A DNA stretch of 35,871 nt from Gammaproteobacteria bacterium (GTDB lineage: Bacteria > Pseudomonadota > Gammaproteobacteria > Chromatiales > Chromatiaceae). The stretch lies in the NCBI GenBank assembly GCA_024276875.1, contig JAJRWL010000150.1, forward strand, positions 1 to 35,871, written 5' to 3'. The position numbers and the translations under genes were made by a program. The notes under the pieces were generated by a model. It did no database searches, had not been told where the DNA came from, and saw only the letters and a program-made list of their open reading frames with translations. Shown in pieces: positions 16,152-26,493 of the stretch (positions are counted from its first letter, which is position 1; every line of letters begins with the position of its first letter).

Positions 16152-16844
16152 GGATGATTTCCCTCTCTCATGCAGCCGTTTAACCAATCGTGGCAGATAG
16201 GCCATGATGACCAACAAGCCAAATGCAATCAGTGATTTTTGTATCAACGCATCACCGCCTGCCAGGGTCTCTTTTCCCACATAACCCAGATAGGTAATGG
16301 CAGCAACCCCTGGCAAAGTGCAGATAAAGGTGGCCACAATGTAGGGATAAAACCTGATGCGAGTCAGCCCCAAGGCGTAATTAAGGAGGAAAAAAGGGAA
16401 GATGGGAACCAATCGGACAAAGGCAACGAAGTACCACCCCTCTGACTCCACCCCCTCAATCAACTGTTTGAATCGCCCACAGCTCTTACGAGCAATCCAA
16501 TCAGCTGCAATATAACGTGCAATCAGAAAGGCAAAAGCCGCACCCACCGTAGCTCCTAACAGTGAATAGAGCGTACCAAATAACGGCCCAAACAGCGCAC
16601 CACCCACCAGCACAAATAGGGATGCGGGCATTAATAGAATAGTCGCGGCAACGGTCATCAAGATATAGATTAGTGGGCTATAAAACCCAACCGCACCCAA
16701 CCAGGTTTCAAGTGCGGCCATATCAAACTGGCCACGATACGCAATAAGCCAGGTAGCAGATCCCAGCAATAGCAGCAGTAGCATAATGCGTCTGATTTTG
16801 TTGCCGTTTAGTTTCAACATGCTACAGTGAATTGAGTTAACCAA
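16128..16844 (-). CDS. TVP38/TMEM64 (DedA-like, VTT domain) membrane protein
   Basis: The 238-residue inner membrane protein has a leading hydrophobic helix (about 18-36) and a VTT domain (about 65-185). Hallmarks are PASLFVLVGGALFGPLFGTL and FVAFVRLVPIFPFFLLNYALGLT. Members of this superfamily are membrane-shaping or lipid-handling proteins; some DedA relatives move undecaprenyl phosphate or phospholipid across the membrane. The exact substrate here is unknown. M9 (MLKLNGN) is an alternative start. It converges on dctM with a 24-base tail overlap and has a Ser-rich C-terminus. Confidence 0.9.
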   Translation of the reverse strand: MVNSIHCSMLKLNGNKIRRIMLLLLLLGSATWLIAYRGQFDMAALETWLGAVGFYSPLIYILMTVAATILLMPASLFVLVGGALFGPLFGTLYSLLGATVGAAFAFLIARYIAADWIARKSCGRFKQLIEGVESEGWYFVAFVRLVPIFPFFLLNYALGLTRIRFYPYIVATFICTLPGVAAITYLGYVGKETLAGGDALIQKSLIAFGLLVIMAYLPRLVKRLHERGKSSSSSHQCE

Positions 16845-16919
16845 TTGATGTCAATGAATGTCCACACCCCTGCATAACAAAGATCTGTCCAAACCCGCTT
16901 TCACCCCAGCCCAGGGGAG

Positions 16920-18914
16920 ATGAGAGGCATGAATGTACTGAATGTACTGAATAGAGTGCTGCCTGTTGCGCTTGTTTGGGTGGCCGCTACTTTTCTGGTG
17001 CATGAACTTTGCTCACTGGATGTGTGGTGGCATCTGGTGATTGGCAGAGACATCCTGCAAACCTTTCAGATCCCTGAGATTAATACCTATTCTGCTGGCG
17101 CACTGAATCAACCCTATCATGATTCACACTGGCTATTTCAGGTCGCATTAGCGCTTTCTCACTCCTTGGTCGGGCTTAATGGCCCGATATTTTTTATGCT
17201 GCTTGTCTGGGGTGCGACACTTTTCATCATCTACCGAGAGAGTTATAGCTATAGCGGCAGAACAGCCGCCGTTTTTACTACTTTTCTCGTCATGGGGGCA
17301 TCCGCTGAGCGATTTCTACCCCGACCCGAGATCATCACCTTTCTGATGATTGCACTCTTTTATGCCCTGTTACAGCGGGAAAAATACCAAACAACCGCCC
17401 AAATAGCGCTGTTAGTGGTGCTACAAATTATCTGGGTCAACAGTCATGGGCTCTTTGTTATTGGTCCTTTTATGGTCGGATGTTACTGGCTATGGCATGC
17501 CATCAAGTTTTCTCATGGCAAAGAAAACCATTTTCACCCCCTTTCAATTACGCTGTTACTCATCTGCCTTGGCATGCTGGTTTCGCCCCATGGCACGGCC
17601 GCTTTAGCCTATAGCCTTCTGCTATTTAGTGAAGTAGGAAAAGATGCACCCCGCTATATGCAAGCGGTGAATGAGCTAAGCCCTACCTTCGGTGCAGCGG
17701 CAATGGCAGCCTCTGCTTTTTGGTTTTATATGGCGCTTATGCTGCTGACATTCACGGCCGTTATTTTTAACCGCAAACAGCTCTCTGTTCCGCGTATTTT
17801 AATTGTAGGGGCACTCTGTGTCGCTGCATTCACTGGGCGACGCAATATTGTGCTGTTTGCACTGGTTTCGGCTCCTTTTATAGCAGAGCTGCTTGGCTAT
17901 AAATTATCTCAACTTACCCTCAAACCCGCCGTCAGCAATGCCCTAAAAGGAGCCATGCTGGTGGTACTTTTGGGATGGAGCAGCTACCCACTCTCCGGCG
18001 CTTATTATCTCGATATGGAGATCCCCGCTCGCACTAAGCTGGGAGTAACGCCTGACTTTTTCCCCCATGCATTGCCTGCATTTATACGCCGACACAATAT
18101 TCAAGGACAGGTCTACAATACCAATCGGCTGGGCGGCTTCTACCTCTATCATCTCTATCCTGATCGCATCCCCTTTATAGATGGCCGCTGGGAGATCTAC
18201 GGCGCACCCTTTTTTCTCGCCAAACAGGCCGCACTGCAAAGCTTCCCTGCCTGGCAACAGTGGGCGGCAAAATATAACATTCGATCTGTACTGCTGCATC
18301 ACACCGCCTCTGAATCAGCCATGTTGGCTCCAGCGCTTTATCAAGATCCCAATTGGTCACTGGTCTACTATGATTTTGCCGCTTCATACTTTGTAAAAAA
18401 TGAGGCCATTGGCACGGCACAACCTATTACTTTTTCTACCGATTCAAAATTACCGATAGGGGCTGTACGTCCAGATAGCCGTTTTATATTGAACGCCTTT
18501 TATCGCAATATGGGGCTAAAATCCCTACTGCTTGCCAATCTTGAGCAGTTACTCCCTACCGGATTAAAGAGAGAGAAAATACTATTCGAACTCGCAAAGA
18601 TTAATCTAGAACTCAATCGCCTGACACTGGCCGAGCACTATTACCTGCAACGACTTGAGTCAGATAATTCACACACAGAAACACTTTCTGATCTATCATT
18701 TATCTATTATCAGAGACAGGCATTTCAACGGTCACTGATGTATTCAGAAAGCGCGATAAAAAGTGCTCCAAATAATTTGGATATACGATTCAATCACAGC
18801 CTTGTGCTGGTCGCGTTGAATCGAAAACAAGAGGCTATTAATGAACTTAACTCTATACTTTTGATTGAACCAAACTACACAAAAGCAACATATTTAAAGC
18901 AACAATTAAGATAA
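16920..18914 (+). CDS. Polytopic membrane protein with C-terminal TPR, GT-C-like
   Basis: The 664-residue protein has about ten membrane helices in residues 10-350, then a soluble region ending in tetratricopeptide-like repeats (about 555-660; [40 protein letters not shown]). The first periplasmic loop carries [14 protein letters not shown] and NTYSAG, followed by [12 protein letters not shown]. An acidic residue in this loop is the expected catalytic position of GT-C glycosyltransferases that use polyprenyl-phosphate sugars, so a glycosyltransferase-like role is plausible but unproven. The GT2 gene starts 8 nt downstream, a natural partner. Start choice is uncertain: M1 at 16920 and M4 at 16929 both have purine-rich sequence too close to the codon. 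Confidence 0.75.
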   Translation: MRGMNVLNVLNRVLPVALVWVAATFLVHELCSLDVWWHLVIGRDILQTFQIPEINTYSAGALNQPYHDSHWLFQVALALSHSLVGLNGPIFFMLLVWGATLFIIYRESYSYSGRTAAVFTTFLVMGASAERFLPRPEIITFLMIALFYALLQREKYQTTAQIALLVVLQIIWVNSHGLFVIGPFMVGCYWLWHAIKFSHGKENHFHPLSITLLLICLGMLVSPHGTAALAYSLLLFSEVGKDAPRYMQAVNELSPTFGAAAMAASAFWFYMALMLLTFTAVIFNRKQLSVPRILIVGALCVAAFTGRRNIVLFALVSAPFIAELLGYKLSQLTLKPAVSNALKGAMLVVLLGWSSYPLSGAYYLDMEIPARTKLGVTPDFFPHALPAFIRRHNIQGQVYNTNRLGGFYLYHLYPDRIPFIDGRWEIYGAPFFLAKQAALQSFPAWQQWAAKYNIRSVLLHHTASESAMLAPALYQDPNWSLVYYDFAASYFVKNEAIGTAQPITFSTDSKLPIGAVRPDSRFILNAFYRNMGLKSLLLANLEQLLPTGLKREKILFELAKINLELNRLTLAEHYYLQRLESDNSHTETLSDLSFIYYQRQAFQRSLMYSESAIKSAPNNLDIRFNHSLVLVALNRKQEAINELNSILLIEPNYTKATYLKQQLR

Positions 18915-18922
18915 AAATAACG

Positions 18923-19681
18923 ATGATTCATGATAAAAGAGTGGCCGTCGTCATGCCCGCTTACAATGCTGAGGCAACACTCAGACAAACATTCAGCGAA
19001 GTGGATTTAAGCTTCGTTGATGATGTGATATTAGTCGATGATGCAAGTGCCGACCACACGGTGGATCTTGCCAAAAAGCTGGGCATAAAAACCGTTGTTC
19101 ATCTGCAAAACAGAGGCTATGGCGCTAACCAAAAAACCTGCTATCAAGTTGCACTGCATCGTAAAGCCGACGTTATTATTATGCTGCACCCTGACTATCA
19201 GTACACACCCAAACTTTTAGTTGCCATGGCTTCCATGGTAGCCACTGGCACATATGATGCGGTGCTTGGCTCCAGAATATTAACCGAGGGTGCATTAAAG
19301 GGCGGTATGCCTCTCTATAAATATATAGCCAACCGTATACTGACACTGTTTCAGAATACCTTGATGTCAAAAAAACTCTCGGAATACCATACGGGTTACC
19401 GCGCATTCTCCCGTGAAATTTTAGAGACGTTGCCACTCAATGAAAATTCCAATGATTTCGTATTTGATAACCAAATGCTGGCGCAGATTGCCTATTTTGG
19501 TTTCTCTATTGGTGAGATATCCTGCCCAACAAGATATTTTAAAGAGGCCTCCTCTATTAATTTTCAACGTAGCGTGGTCTATGGATTAGGTGTAGTCCAA
19601 ACATCCATACTCTATCGATTAAATAAATGGGGCATTATCCAAAGCAACATATTTAACGCGGCAGGTTGTAAATTAAATTAG
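18923..19681 (+). CDS. Family 2 glycosyltransferase, polyprenyl-phosphate sugar synthase-like
   Basis: The 252-residue GT-A-fold protein has the nucleotide-binding start [18 protein letters not shown], an acidic [14 protein letters not shown] segment, a metal-binding HPDYQYTP motif near residue 90 in the DXD position, and [16 protein letters not shown] later. No membrane helix is obvious. This pattern fits dolichol-phosphate-mannose-synthase-like enzymes, which move a sugar from a nucleotide donor to a polyprenyl phosphate. It begins 8 nt after the polytopic TPR protein. The pair could make and use a lipid-linked sugar, which is inference. The exact sugar is unknown. Confidence 0.85.
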   Translation: MIHDKRVAVVMPAYNAEATLRQTFSEVDLSFVDDVILVDDASADHTVDLAKKLGIKTVVHLQNRGYGANQKTCYQVALHRKADVIIMLHPDYQYTPKLLVAMASMVATGTYDAVLGSRILTEGALKGGMPLYKYIANRILTLFQNTLMSKKLSEYHTGYRAFSREILETLPLNENSNDFVFDNQMLAQIAYFGFSIGEISCPTRYFKEASSINFQRSVVYGLGVVQTSILYRLNKWGIIQSNIFNAAGCKLN

Positions 19682-19729
19682 CTCGTTATTAATGTAATAA
19701 CCGCACATTTTTAGCCAAAAAGGAACGCT

Positions 19730-20179
19730 ATGAAATACTCTACTTTAGCACTGCCTATCATTATGCTAATGCTACTAGCAGGATGCCAAACACTACCCCG
19801 AACAACCGGTGGCACTGTTGACGTCGCCTCAAAAAATATTCAGCTTAAACTCTATTTTACTGAGCGCGAAAAAGAGCTGATTTACACGCATTATAAATAT
19901 CACAAAAAACACAAGAGAGCGCACCAGAAAAAGCATAAACACATGCCCCCAGGCTTAGCTAAGAAAAAACATCTACCCCCTGGTTTACAAAAACAGCTCA
20001 CAAAAAACGACACCTTACCACCAGGGATACAGCATAGAATGCTACCAAAAAATTTAGAGCAGAAAATGCATCGCTTGGGTCGCAACTATATTAGGGTAAT
20101 TGTTGGGCAAGATATTGTCTTAATGAACCAAAAAACGCGTGTCGTATTTGATGTGGTATTAGGTGCTGCACTCGATTAA
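19730..20179 (+). CDS. Small lipoprotein with His/Lys-rich PPG repeats
   Basis: The 149-residue precursor has a signal ending in a lipobox (LMLLAGC, Cys at 19). The mature part has a very basic His/Lys-rich stretch (about residues 56-75). Three short repeats follow: MPPGLAKKK, LPPGLQKQL and LPPGIQHRM. A compact C-terminal domain reads YIRVIVGQDIVLMNQKTRVV. Related PPGLAK-type repeats occur in small envelope proteins near RcnB-like families; the function here is not known. The His/Lys-rich stretch might bind metal or polyanion, which is speculative. AAGGAA 6 nt before the ATG supports the start. It converges on the ferritin-like gene with one base between them. Confidence 0.75.
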   Translation: MKYSTLALPIIMLMLLAGCQTLPRTTGGTVDVASKNIQLKLYFTEREKELIYTHYKYHKKHKRAHQKKHKHMPPGLAKKKHLPPGLQKQLTKNDTLPPGIQHRMLPKNLEQKMHRLGRNYIRVIVGQDIVLMNQKTRVVFDVVLGAALD

Positions 20180-20180
20180 A

Positions 20181-20687
20181 TTATATCTGCTCACAACCGT
20201 CTTTTAGGTCATCATTTACGACTATAAAATGGTGTTTCATATACGAGCATAAACGTACCGCATGGTTTTTATCTTCGTTATTTAACCTTTGAAATATTCG
20301 ATTTAAAGCAGAGCTTTGATTGTTATCCATAAAATTCTGATAGTGGATTTCACCGGCTGTTAATTCAAGCTTTAGCGCTGTATTAAAGGCATCTTCTACC
20401 GAGGGTGTTACATCTTTATATTGATCTATAAGTGCTGTTATTGTGGCATTTGAATCTTGAAGTTTTTCTATGCTTGAAGATAAAAGATCCGTTGGCACTT
20501 TCCCTGCCGGCTCAAAGTGCTCTTTTATAGACCTAATTAAAGCGGCGTGATTTTTCTCTTCCACATGTATTTCCCACCAAAATACGGCATGTTCAGAGAA
20601 TAACTCATAAAACAGATGGTAAAGCTTGGCCACATTCAATTCCAATAGGATCGATTCATCCAGCATTTTATGCAGCATATCACTCAT
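20181..20687 (-). CDS. Ferritin-like / rubrerythrin-type helical protein
   Basis: The start is placed at the Met of MSDMLHK (20687), because GGGTG lies upstream at suitable distance; an in-frame ATG 7 codons earlier lacks one. The 168-residue protein is all-helical and shows two ExxH-type motifs in a four-helix arrangement: EEKNHAAL in helix 2 and EDKNHAVR in helix 4. Acidic residues at LDESILLELN and LELTAGEIHY complete the set. This is the di-iron pattern of ferritin-like and rubrerythrin proteins. The rubredoxin domain of true rubrerythrins is absent. Roles in iron or peroxide handling are possible but not shown. Confidence 0.7.
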   Translation of the reverse strand: MSDMLHKMLDESILLELNVAKLYHLFYELFSEHAVFWWEIHVEEKNHAALIRSIKEHFEPAGKVPTDLLSSSIEKLQDSNATITALIDQYKDVTPSVEDAFNTALKLELTAGEIHYQNFMDNNQSSALNRIFQRLNNEDKNHAVRLCSYMKHHFIVVNDDLKDGCEQI

Positions 20688-20937
20688 GATTAACACCCAA
20701 TAATGCACGTTAACTATTAGTATTTCTGATGTTACCTATACAGACAGAGACATCACACCCATTGCTAATGAAGAACCTCTATCAAATTTTGATCTTCACA
20801 CTAACTTTAGCAACATCACTTGGAAATGCATGCAATATATCCAAATAGCGCCTTATTTAAGGAAGCACTAAATTAAGCCACACAATTTATCCTGGTTTAA
20901 ATATTATTAGTCAATATGCGTTTGATCATAAGCTCTA

Positions 20938-20943
20938 TATAAT
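20938..20943 (+). promoter_or_regulatory. Candidate -10 box upstream of metH
   Basis: A perfect TATAAT lies 34 bases before the metH ATG. No -35 at 16-18 bases spacing is convincing; TTGATC at 20922 is only 10 bases away. No cobalamin or SAM riboswitch was recognised in the 290 bases upstream of metH. Confidence 0.35.
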
Positions 20944-20977
20944 ATGCTCCCAATTTCCCCCAACCTCGGTTTCTCCC

Positions 20978-23900
20978 ATGATTCAACCTACAGACCGCAG
21001 CCATGAACTAGAAGCTATCATGAATGAACGCATCATGATTTTAGATGGTGCCATGGGCACGATGGTGCAACGCCATAAATTAGAAGAGCAAGATTATCGC
21101 GGTGAACGCTTTGCTGATTGGCCGATTGACCTCAAAGGGATGAATGATCTGCTGATACTCACCCAGCCCAATGTAATCCAAGGCATCCATGAGCAGTATC
21201 TGGAAGCCGGTGCCGATATCATCGAAACCAACACCTTTGGTGCAACCCGCAGCGATCTGATCAAATTTCAACTCTCTGACTATGCCTTTGAGTTAAATGT
21301 CGCTGCCGCCAAGCTGGCCAAAGAAGCCGCAGACAAATACTCCACCCCTGAAAAACCCCGATTTGTAGCGGGTGTGCTAGGCCCCAATCAAAAAACCGCC
21401 TCCGTCTCTATTGATGTGAATGACCCTGGCGCGCGTGCCATTACCTTTGACGCATTGGTGGAAGATTACACCGAAGCGGCTCGTGGTTTGATTGAGGGTG
21501 GTGTAGATATCCTGCTCATCGAAACTGTCTTTGACACCCTTAATGCCAAAGCGGCCGTCTTTGCCGTACAGCAGGTATTTGAGGAGGATGGGGTCACACG
21601 ACCGATTATGATCTCCGGCACCATCACCGATGCCGCTGGTCGTACCCTCTCTGGCCAAACCACCGAGGCCTTCTACAACTCCCTGCGTCATGCTAACCCA
21701 ATCAGTTTTGGCCTGAACTGTGCACTGGGACCAGACCAGTTGCGCCAATACGTGGAAGAGGTTTCGCGCATCTCAGAGACACGCACCTCTGCCCACCCCA
21801 ATGCGGGGCTGCCCAATGAGCTGGGGGGGTACGATCTCAGCCCAGAGGATATGGCAGACAAGATTGCAGAGTGGGCGCAAAGTGGTTTTCTCAACATCAT
21901 CGGTGGCTGCTGTGGCACCTCGCCTGACCACATCCGCGCTATCGCCAAGGCCGTTGCTAATATTGCACCCCGCAAACTGCCCAAGTTATCGCATGCTTGC
22001 CGCCTGGCAGGGATGGAACCTTGCAACATCGAAGAAGATGCACTCTTCGTCAATATCGGGGAGCGCACCAATGTTGCAGGCTCTGCCCGTTTTAAACGGC
22101 TCATTATGGAAGAGGATTATGAGGCCGCACTAGAGATTGCTCGGCAACAGGTAGAGAACGGCGCTCAAGTCATCGACATCAATATGGATGATGCCATGTT
22201 GGACTCCACCGCCTCCATGGTGCATTTTCTCAACCTCATTGCAGGGGAGCCGGATATTGCCAAGGTCCCCATTATGATCGACTCTTCCAAATGGGAGGTG
22301 TTGGAAGCCGGACTCAAATGCATCCAAGGTAAGGGGATACTGAACTCCATCTCCATGAAAGAGGGAGAAGCCAAATTTATTGAACAGGCCAGACTGATCC
22401 GCCGCTACGGTGCCGCCGTCATCATCATGGCCTTTGATGAAAAGGGGCAAGCTGACTCATTTGAGCGCAAGATTGAAATCTGTAGTCGCGCCTACAAAAT
22501 CCTCACCGAACAGGTCGGCTTCCCCGCTGAAGATATTATCTTTGACCCTGCGGTGCTCACCGTCGGCACCGGCATGAAAGAGCACAATCGCTACGGTCTG
22601 GATTTTATCGAAGCCTGTGCGGCCATTAAAAAGCAGCTCCCGCATGCACGCATCTCCGCCGGTGTCTCCAACATCTCTTTTGCCTTTCGTGGCAACAACC
22701 CCGTGCGCGAAGCGATCCACGCCGTATTTCTCTACCACACCATCCAGGCCGGACTGGACATGGGCATTGTCAATGCCGGTCAGCTGGCCATCTATGATGA
22801 TCTACCAAAAGAGCTGCGAGCGCTGGTCGAAGATATGGTGCTCAACCGCCATCCCGATGCGACCGAACAACTGTTGGATGTGGCTGAAAAATATCGCGGG
22901 GATGGCAGCGTTAGCGTACAAAAAGAGGATCTCGCTTGGCGTGATCAACCTGTCACCCAGCGCCTTGAACATGCCCTAATCAAAGGACTCACAGAGTATA
23001 TCGATGCTGATACAGCAGAGGCCTTGGTCGAATTGGGTCGTCCGCTGCATGTCATCGACGGCCCTTTAATGGCAGGGATGAACCATGTCGGTAAACTATT
23101 TGGTGAAGGAAAGATGTTCCTGCCACAGGTGGTTAAATCCGCACGGGTAATGAAAAAATCCGTGGCCTTTCTGCAACCCTATATGGAGCAAGAAAAGGAG
23201 GGCGGCGGCGCACAGTCCGCTGGCCGCATCCTACTGGCAACAGTCAAAGGCGACGTGCATGATATTGGCAAAAATATCGTGGCCGTGGTGCTGCAATGCA
23301 ACAATTATGAAGTGATTGATATTGGCGTCATGATACCGGCAGAAACTATCCTGCAACAGGCTCGTGAATTAAACGCTGATATCATTGGCCTATCTGGTCT
23401 CATCACCCCATCACTGGATGAGATGGTACACATCGCTAAAGAGATGCAGCGGCAGGGGTTTAAAACGCCGCTACTAATAGGCGGTGCCACCACCTCCAAG
23501 ATTCATGCTGCGGTCAAGATCAACCCAGAATATGACGGGGCGGTAGTACATGTCATGGATGCCTCACTGGCCGTCGGTGTTGCTGGCAAACTGCTATCCG
23601 CAACACAGCGAGATGATTATATTCAATCCATTAAAAAGGATTATGCTGAGGCTCGTACAGCACGCTTAGGCAAAAATGAGCAGCGCAAACTGGTCTCACT
23701 GGAAGCCGCGCGTGCCAATGCCATGCAGACGGATTGGACCGTGGTACAACCTGTTAAACCCGCTCAACTTGGCATCCAGGTTTTTGATGATATTTCACTG
23801 ACAGCCATCGCTGAGTGCATTGATTGGAGTCCCTTCTTCTTCACCTGGGAGATGAAAAAGCGTTACCCCGCCATCCTGAATGACCCCAAAAAAGGCGCAG

Positions 23901-24676
23901 AAGCCCGCCGTCTTTTTGCAGATGCCCACGCCATGCTAAAACAGATCATTGATGAGCGATGGCTCCAGGCCAAAGCCGTGATTGGCCTCTTTCCTGCGGC
24001 TCGTATTGGGGCAGATGATGTTGCCGTTTACACCGATGACAGCCGCAATGAAGTTAGCGCTCACTTTCATTTTATCAGGCAACAGATAGGCAAACAAAAA
24101 GCAGGCGAACCCAATCTCTGTCTCGCCGACCTTATCGCCCCAGAAGATATTGGGGTAGCAGATTATATAGGTGCCTTTGCCGTTACTACCGGCATTGGCA
24201 TTGAGCAAAAGCTGGCAGAATTTGAGGCCGAACATGACGACTATAAGAGCATCATGCTCAAAGCACTGGCAGATCGTCTGGCTGAAGCACTGGCAGAATG
24301 GATGCACCAACAGGTGCGTACAAAATTCTGGGGATACAGTGCCGATGAACAGCTCAGCAATAATGAATTGATTGCAGAAGCGTATCAGGGCATTCGACCG
24401 GCAGCAGGCTACCCATCCAGCCCCGAGCATACTGAAAAAGAGCTGCTGTGGCAGCTATTGCAAGCTGAAAAGAATACCGGCATTACATTAACTGAGAGCT
24501 ATGCCATGCACCCAGGTGCCTCAATAAGTGGACTCTACTTTGCCCACCCCCAAGCACGTTACTTTGGCACGGGTAAGATTAACCGCGATCAAGTGACAGA
24601 TTATGCCCAGCGCAAAGGCATGGATGTTAAAACAGCCGAACGTTGGTTGGCTCCCATACTGGGCTACTCAGTATAA
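20978..24676 (+). CDS. metH: Cobalamin-dependent methionine synthase
   Basis: The 1232-residue cytosolic enzyme transfers a methyl group from methyltetrahydrofolate to homocysteine through cobalamin, making methionine. All four modules are present. The homocysteine domain (about 1-345) has the zinc ligands C248, C311 and C312. The folate-binding domain (about 355-635) contains DINMDDAML. The cap and B12-binding domains (about 655-895) have the cobalt-ligand motif DVHDIGK with H761. The C-terminal AdoMet-reactivation domain (about 910-1232) has [15 protein letters not shown]. Length and ligand positions match the E. coli enzyme within a few residues. The gene appears monocistronic. It depends on the cofactor whose late synthesis genes begin about 5 kb downstream. 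Confidence 0.98.
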   Translation: MIQPTDRSHELEAIMNERIMILDGAMGTMVQRHKLEEQDYRGERFADWPIDLKGMNDLLILTQPNVIQGIHEQYLEAGADIIETNTFGATRSDLIKFQLSDYAFELNVAAAKLAKEAADKYSTPEKPRFVAGVLGPNQKTASVSIDVNDPGARAITFDALVEDYTEAARGLIEGGVDILLIETVFDTLNAKAAVFAVQQVFEEDGVTRPIMISGTITDAAGRTLSGQTTEAFYNSLRHANPISFGLNCALGPDQLRQYVEEVSRISETRTSAHPNAGLPNELGGYDLSPEDMADKIAEWAQSGFLNIIGGCCGTSPDHIRAIAKAVANIAPRKLPKLSHACRLAGMEPCNIEEDALFVNIGERTNVAGSARFKRLIMEEDYEAALEIARQQVENGAQVIDINMDDAMLDSTASMVHFLNLIAGEPDIAKVPIMIDSSKWEVLEAGLKCIQGKGILNSISMKEGEAKFIEQARLIRRYGAAVIIMAFDEKGQADSFERKIEICSRAYKILTEQVGFPAEDIIFDPAVLTVGTGMKEHNRYGLDFIEACAAIKKQLPHARISAGVSNISFAFRGNNPVREAIHAVFLYHTIQAGLDMGIVNAGQLAIYDDLPKELRALVEDMVLNRHPDATEQLLDVAEKYRGDGSVSVQKEDLAWRDQPVTQRLEHALIKGLTEYIDADTAEALVELGRPLHVIDGPLMAGMNHVGKLFGEGKMFLPQVVKSARVMKKSVAFLQPYMEQEKEGGGAQSAGRILLATVKGDVHDIGKNIVAVVLQCNNYEVIDIGVMIPAETILQQARELNADIIGLSGLITPSLDEMVHIAKEMQRQGFKTPLLIGGATTSKIHAAVKINPEYDGAVVHVMDASLAVGVAGKLLSATQRDDYIQSIKKDYAEARTARLGKNEQRKLVSLEAARANAMQTDWTVVQPVKPAQLGIQVFDDISLTAIAECIDWSPFFFTWEMKKRYPAILNDPKKGAEARRLFADAHAMLKQIIDERWLQAKAVIGLFPAARIGADDVAVYTDDSRNEVSAHFHFIRQQIGKQKAGEPNLCLADLIAPEDIGVADYIGAFAVTTGIGIEQKLAEFEAEHDDYKSIMLKALADRLAEALAEWMHQQVRTKFWGYSADEQLSNNELIAEAYQGIRPAAGYPSSPEHTEKELLWQLLQAEKNTGITLTESYAMHPGASISGLYFAHPQARYFGTGKINRDQVTDYAQRKGMDVKTAERWLAPILGYSV

Positions 24677-24731
24677 GCTGAATACTTTGTTACAAAAAGA
24701 ATTCCTAAGATCGGTTATCATTAACCCCATA

Positions 24732-24748
24732 GGCTGCAAAAAGCAGCC
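24732..24748. promoter_or_regulatory. Small hairpin in the metH-rsfS gap
   Basis: GGCTGC and GCAGCC form a perfect 6-bp stem around AAAAA, 20 bases before the rsfS start. No T-tract follows, so it is not a typical terminator. It might be a processing site or a weak leader structure. Confidence 0.3.
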
Positions 24749-24768
24749 TCTGCAATCCAGGAGAATGC

Positions 24769-25131
24769 ATGCAAGCTGAAAAACTGCGCGATATAGTCAT
24801 CAAAGCGCTTGAAGATATGAAGGCCAAAGATATCGTTGTAATCGATGTTAAAGGCCGAAGCAGCGTCACTGATATCATGATAATCGCCAGCGGCACCTCC
24901 GCCCAACATGTTAAATCCCTTGCTGAAACCGTTGCCATCCAAGCCAAAGAGGCTGGAGAAGCGCCCTTAGGTTCAGAAGGTGTCAGTGAAGGTGAGTGGG
25001 CACTGATCGACATCAATTGTATCGTGGTTCACATCATGCTGCCCAAGGTACGCGATTTCTATCAACTGGAGCGATTATGGAATCTAGACATACCCACCGT
25101 TGAAGTAACCGCTGAAACGAACTCACACTGA
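24769..25131 (+). CDS. rsfS: Ribosomal silencing factor RsfS
   Basis: The 120-residue Iojap-family protein binds ribosomal protein uL14 and blocks subunit joining in starvation or stationary phase. Hallmarks are KAKDIVVIDVKGRSSVTDIM, IIASGTSAQHVKSLAE and the C-terminal DFYQLERLW. AGGAG 6 nt upstream supports the ATG. In many gammaproteobacteria rsfS follows holA/nadD and precedes rlmH. Here it stands after metH instead, and neither nadD nor rlmH is nearby, which is an unusual setting. Confidence 0.96.
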   Translation: MQAEKLRDIVIKALEDMKAKDIVVIDVKGRSSVTDIMIIASGTSAQHVKSLAETVAIQAKEAGEAPLGSEGVSEGEWALIDINCIVVHIMLPKVRDFYQLERLWNLDIPTVEVTAETNSH

Positions 25132-25353
25132 TTTAACAATGGACGCTGCAAAGCGGCGTTCATCAAACCCATCTAATAAACCACCCCGCAGCCAGCTGAC
25201 GGGGTATTACGGAATCTCATAATCTAAACGCCGCAAGCAGCGAGAAATTGAACCCCAAGAGATTAAAATTCACACCATGCGCCAAACCTTGAATTCTGGT
25301 AGAATCTACCAAAAATAAAAACACCCTCCACACAGCCTTCTACACCAAAAACA

Positions 25354-25908
25354 TTGAAAATAACTATCGCTTTACTGCTGCTTCTCTTCACGAGCATGGC
25401 ATCTGCGGACGAAGGAAACACCTGTCTGCTAAAACATTATGATGAATATATCGAAAATCGAATTACCTTATTTGAAAAGGTAGATATCGTCTATAAAGCA
25501 ACATACCCAAAAATTTATAAAGTATATAAACCTGTACTAACAGGCCATCGGTTGTTTGCAAAGATAAATCAATTTGTATTTCACCATTTTGTTGAACATG
25601 ATATCCGCAAATTAAAGCTCCGCCATGGTTTTATTAATGCCGCTCCAAACTGGATCAAAGATGCCTGTAATGGACGTGATTGCATTAATGCACTGTATGT
25701 AAAACTTACAAAGCTGCCTGGTTTTAATGCACTGTATACACAATGGTCTGAAGCTAGAAAGCAGATCAAAAAATCATATGCACAAAAAGAGATCGCTCAG
25801 GCAGGCAGCACCTATTTTAAATTATTAGGTGAAAAAAGCGTGTTGCCTTACGCCCTTAAAGATATGCGATATTATGGTTTAAAAGTGGATAAACTGGTTT
25901 GTGAATAA
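25354..25908 (+). CDS. Secreted hypothetical protein with TTG start
   Basis: I do not recognise this 184-residue protein. The TTG at 25354 is chosen because translation opens directly on a signal peptide (MKITIALLLLLFTSMASA), and no ATG lies in frame upstream. The mature part has Cys residues near 24, 109, 114 and 183, which could form two periplasmic disulfides. It is basic, aromatic-rich and mostly helical in appearance (YKATYPKIYKVYKPVLTGHR). No Shine-Dalgarno is visible. AT-rich composition differs from metH and rsfS upstream, and may reflect later acquisition or weak expression. Confidence 0.6.
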   Translation: MKITIALLLLLFTSMASADEGNTCLLKHYDEYIENRITLFEKVDIVYKATYPKIYKVYKPVLTGHRLFAKINQFVFHHFVEHDIRKLKLRHGFINAAPNWIKDACNGRDCINALYVKLTKLPGFNALYTQWSEARKQIKKSYAQKEIAQAGSTYFKLLGEKSVLPYALKDMRYYGLKVDKLVCE

Positions 25909-26490
25909 CATCGCTACCATCTACAAAATCAACTTATCTCTTTCAATTTCTATAAGGTTCGCGACTGTGAATCCTCCACCGGCTAAAAGCAGGCTGTCGC
26001 TAAACTACATAAAAGCCATCGCCTGATTCTAGTGGTGCTCGGTTCTTGATATATTCCTTCCAAACTTCATCCATTACATTTCCACTCGAAGAAAATAAAC
26101 ATCCCCGAGGCAAGCCCTCTCACTATCGCTCAACTTTCTCGTTCCTCGAAAGCGCGGCACTAACCCGTACATTTTTGAAGAGTTTACATGGGTAAATACG
26201 ATGATAACTAATGTTAAAAATGCCGTAACAGGAACCTATCATGCTATTGAGCCAAAACATTTGTCCCGCCATCTTGCTGAATTTTGCTATCGGTTTAATC
26301 GTCGATTTCAACTTAGAGATATGTTGCTTTACGGACTCCGCCAATGCCAAATAGACTATTGAAACGGGCTGAGAGTTGTGGGTAATCAGGTTGATTTATA
26401 GGCTTTAGGTTCAAAACTCATAAAGTAGCAATAATGGGAGGTAATATAGAAATAACCCCATCAGCTTTTATGGCCGGCGGGGCTGTGGGG
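25909..26490. other. Gene-poor region holding a transposase remnant
   Basis: This 580-base stretch contains the IS1595-type fragment described separately (26171-26362) and the mlaC terminator at its right end. The remaining bases show no intact gene. Near 25978-26000 CCGGCTAAAAGCAGG forms a small imperfect hairpin, which might be an old element end, but I could not identify terminal repeats. Confidence 0.5.
26171..26362 (+). pseudogene. C-terminal remnant of an IS1595/ISXO2-type transposase
   Basis: The plus strand encodes FEEFTWVNTMITNVKNAV, then GTYHAIEPKHLSRHLAEF and CYRFNRRFQL, before a TGA at 26362. This is the conserved end of the ISXO2-like DDE transposase domain of the IS1595 family, where a Trp-Val motif is followed by GTYH and CYRFNRR. 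Only about 60 codons survive. The same frame hits a TAA at 26096, and residues before about 26165 do not resemble a transposase, so the catalytic part is lost. The minus-strand open frame over this stretch is a shadow. No terminal inverted repeats were found. Confidence 0.75.
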
Positions 26491-26493
26491 TTA
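26453..26493 (-). terminator. Hairpin terminator of the mlaC-like gene
   Basis: Read on the minus strand, TAACCCCACAGC (26493-26482) pairs with GCTGATGGGGTTA (26465-26453) with a one-base bulge, around a GC-rich loop, and ATTTCT follows. The left arm overlaps the mlaC stop codon. The U-tract is short, so efficiency may be moderate. Confidence 0.55.

Noticed and set aside
20709-20977. Possible riboswitch upstream of metH
   Set aside because: No B12 box, SAM-type core or other known aptamer signature could be found; only a -10-like TATAAT was seen.
25165-25215. ACCCCG/CGGGGT hairpin after rsfS as a terminator
   Set aside because: The stem is only 6 bp with an 11-base loop and no T-tract follows, so I do not list it as a terminator.
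26123-26350. Minus-strand frame over the transposase remnant
   Set aside because: The plus strand of the same stretch encodes recognisable transposase motifs, so the minus frame is a shadow.
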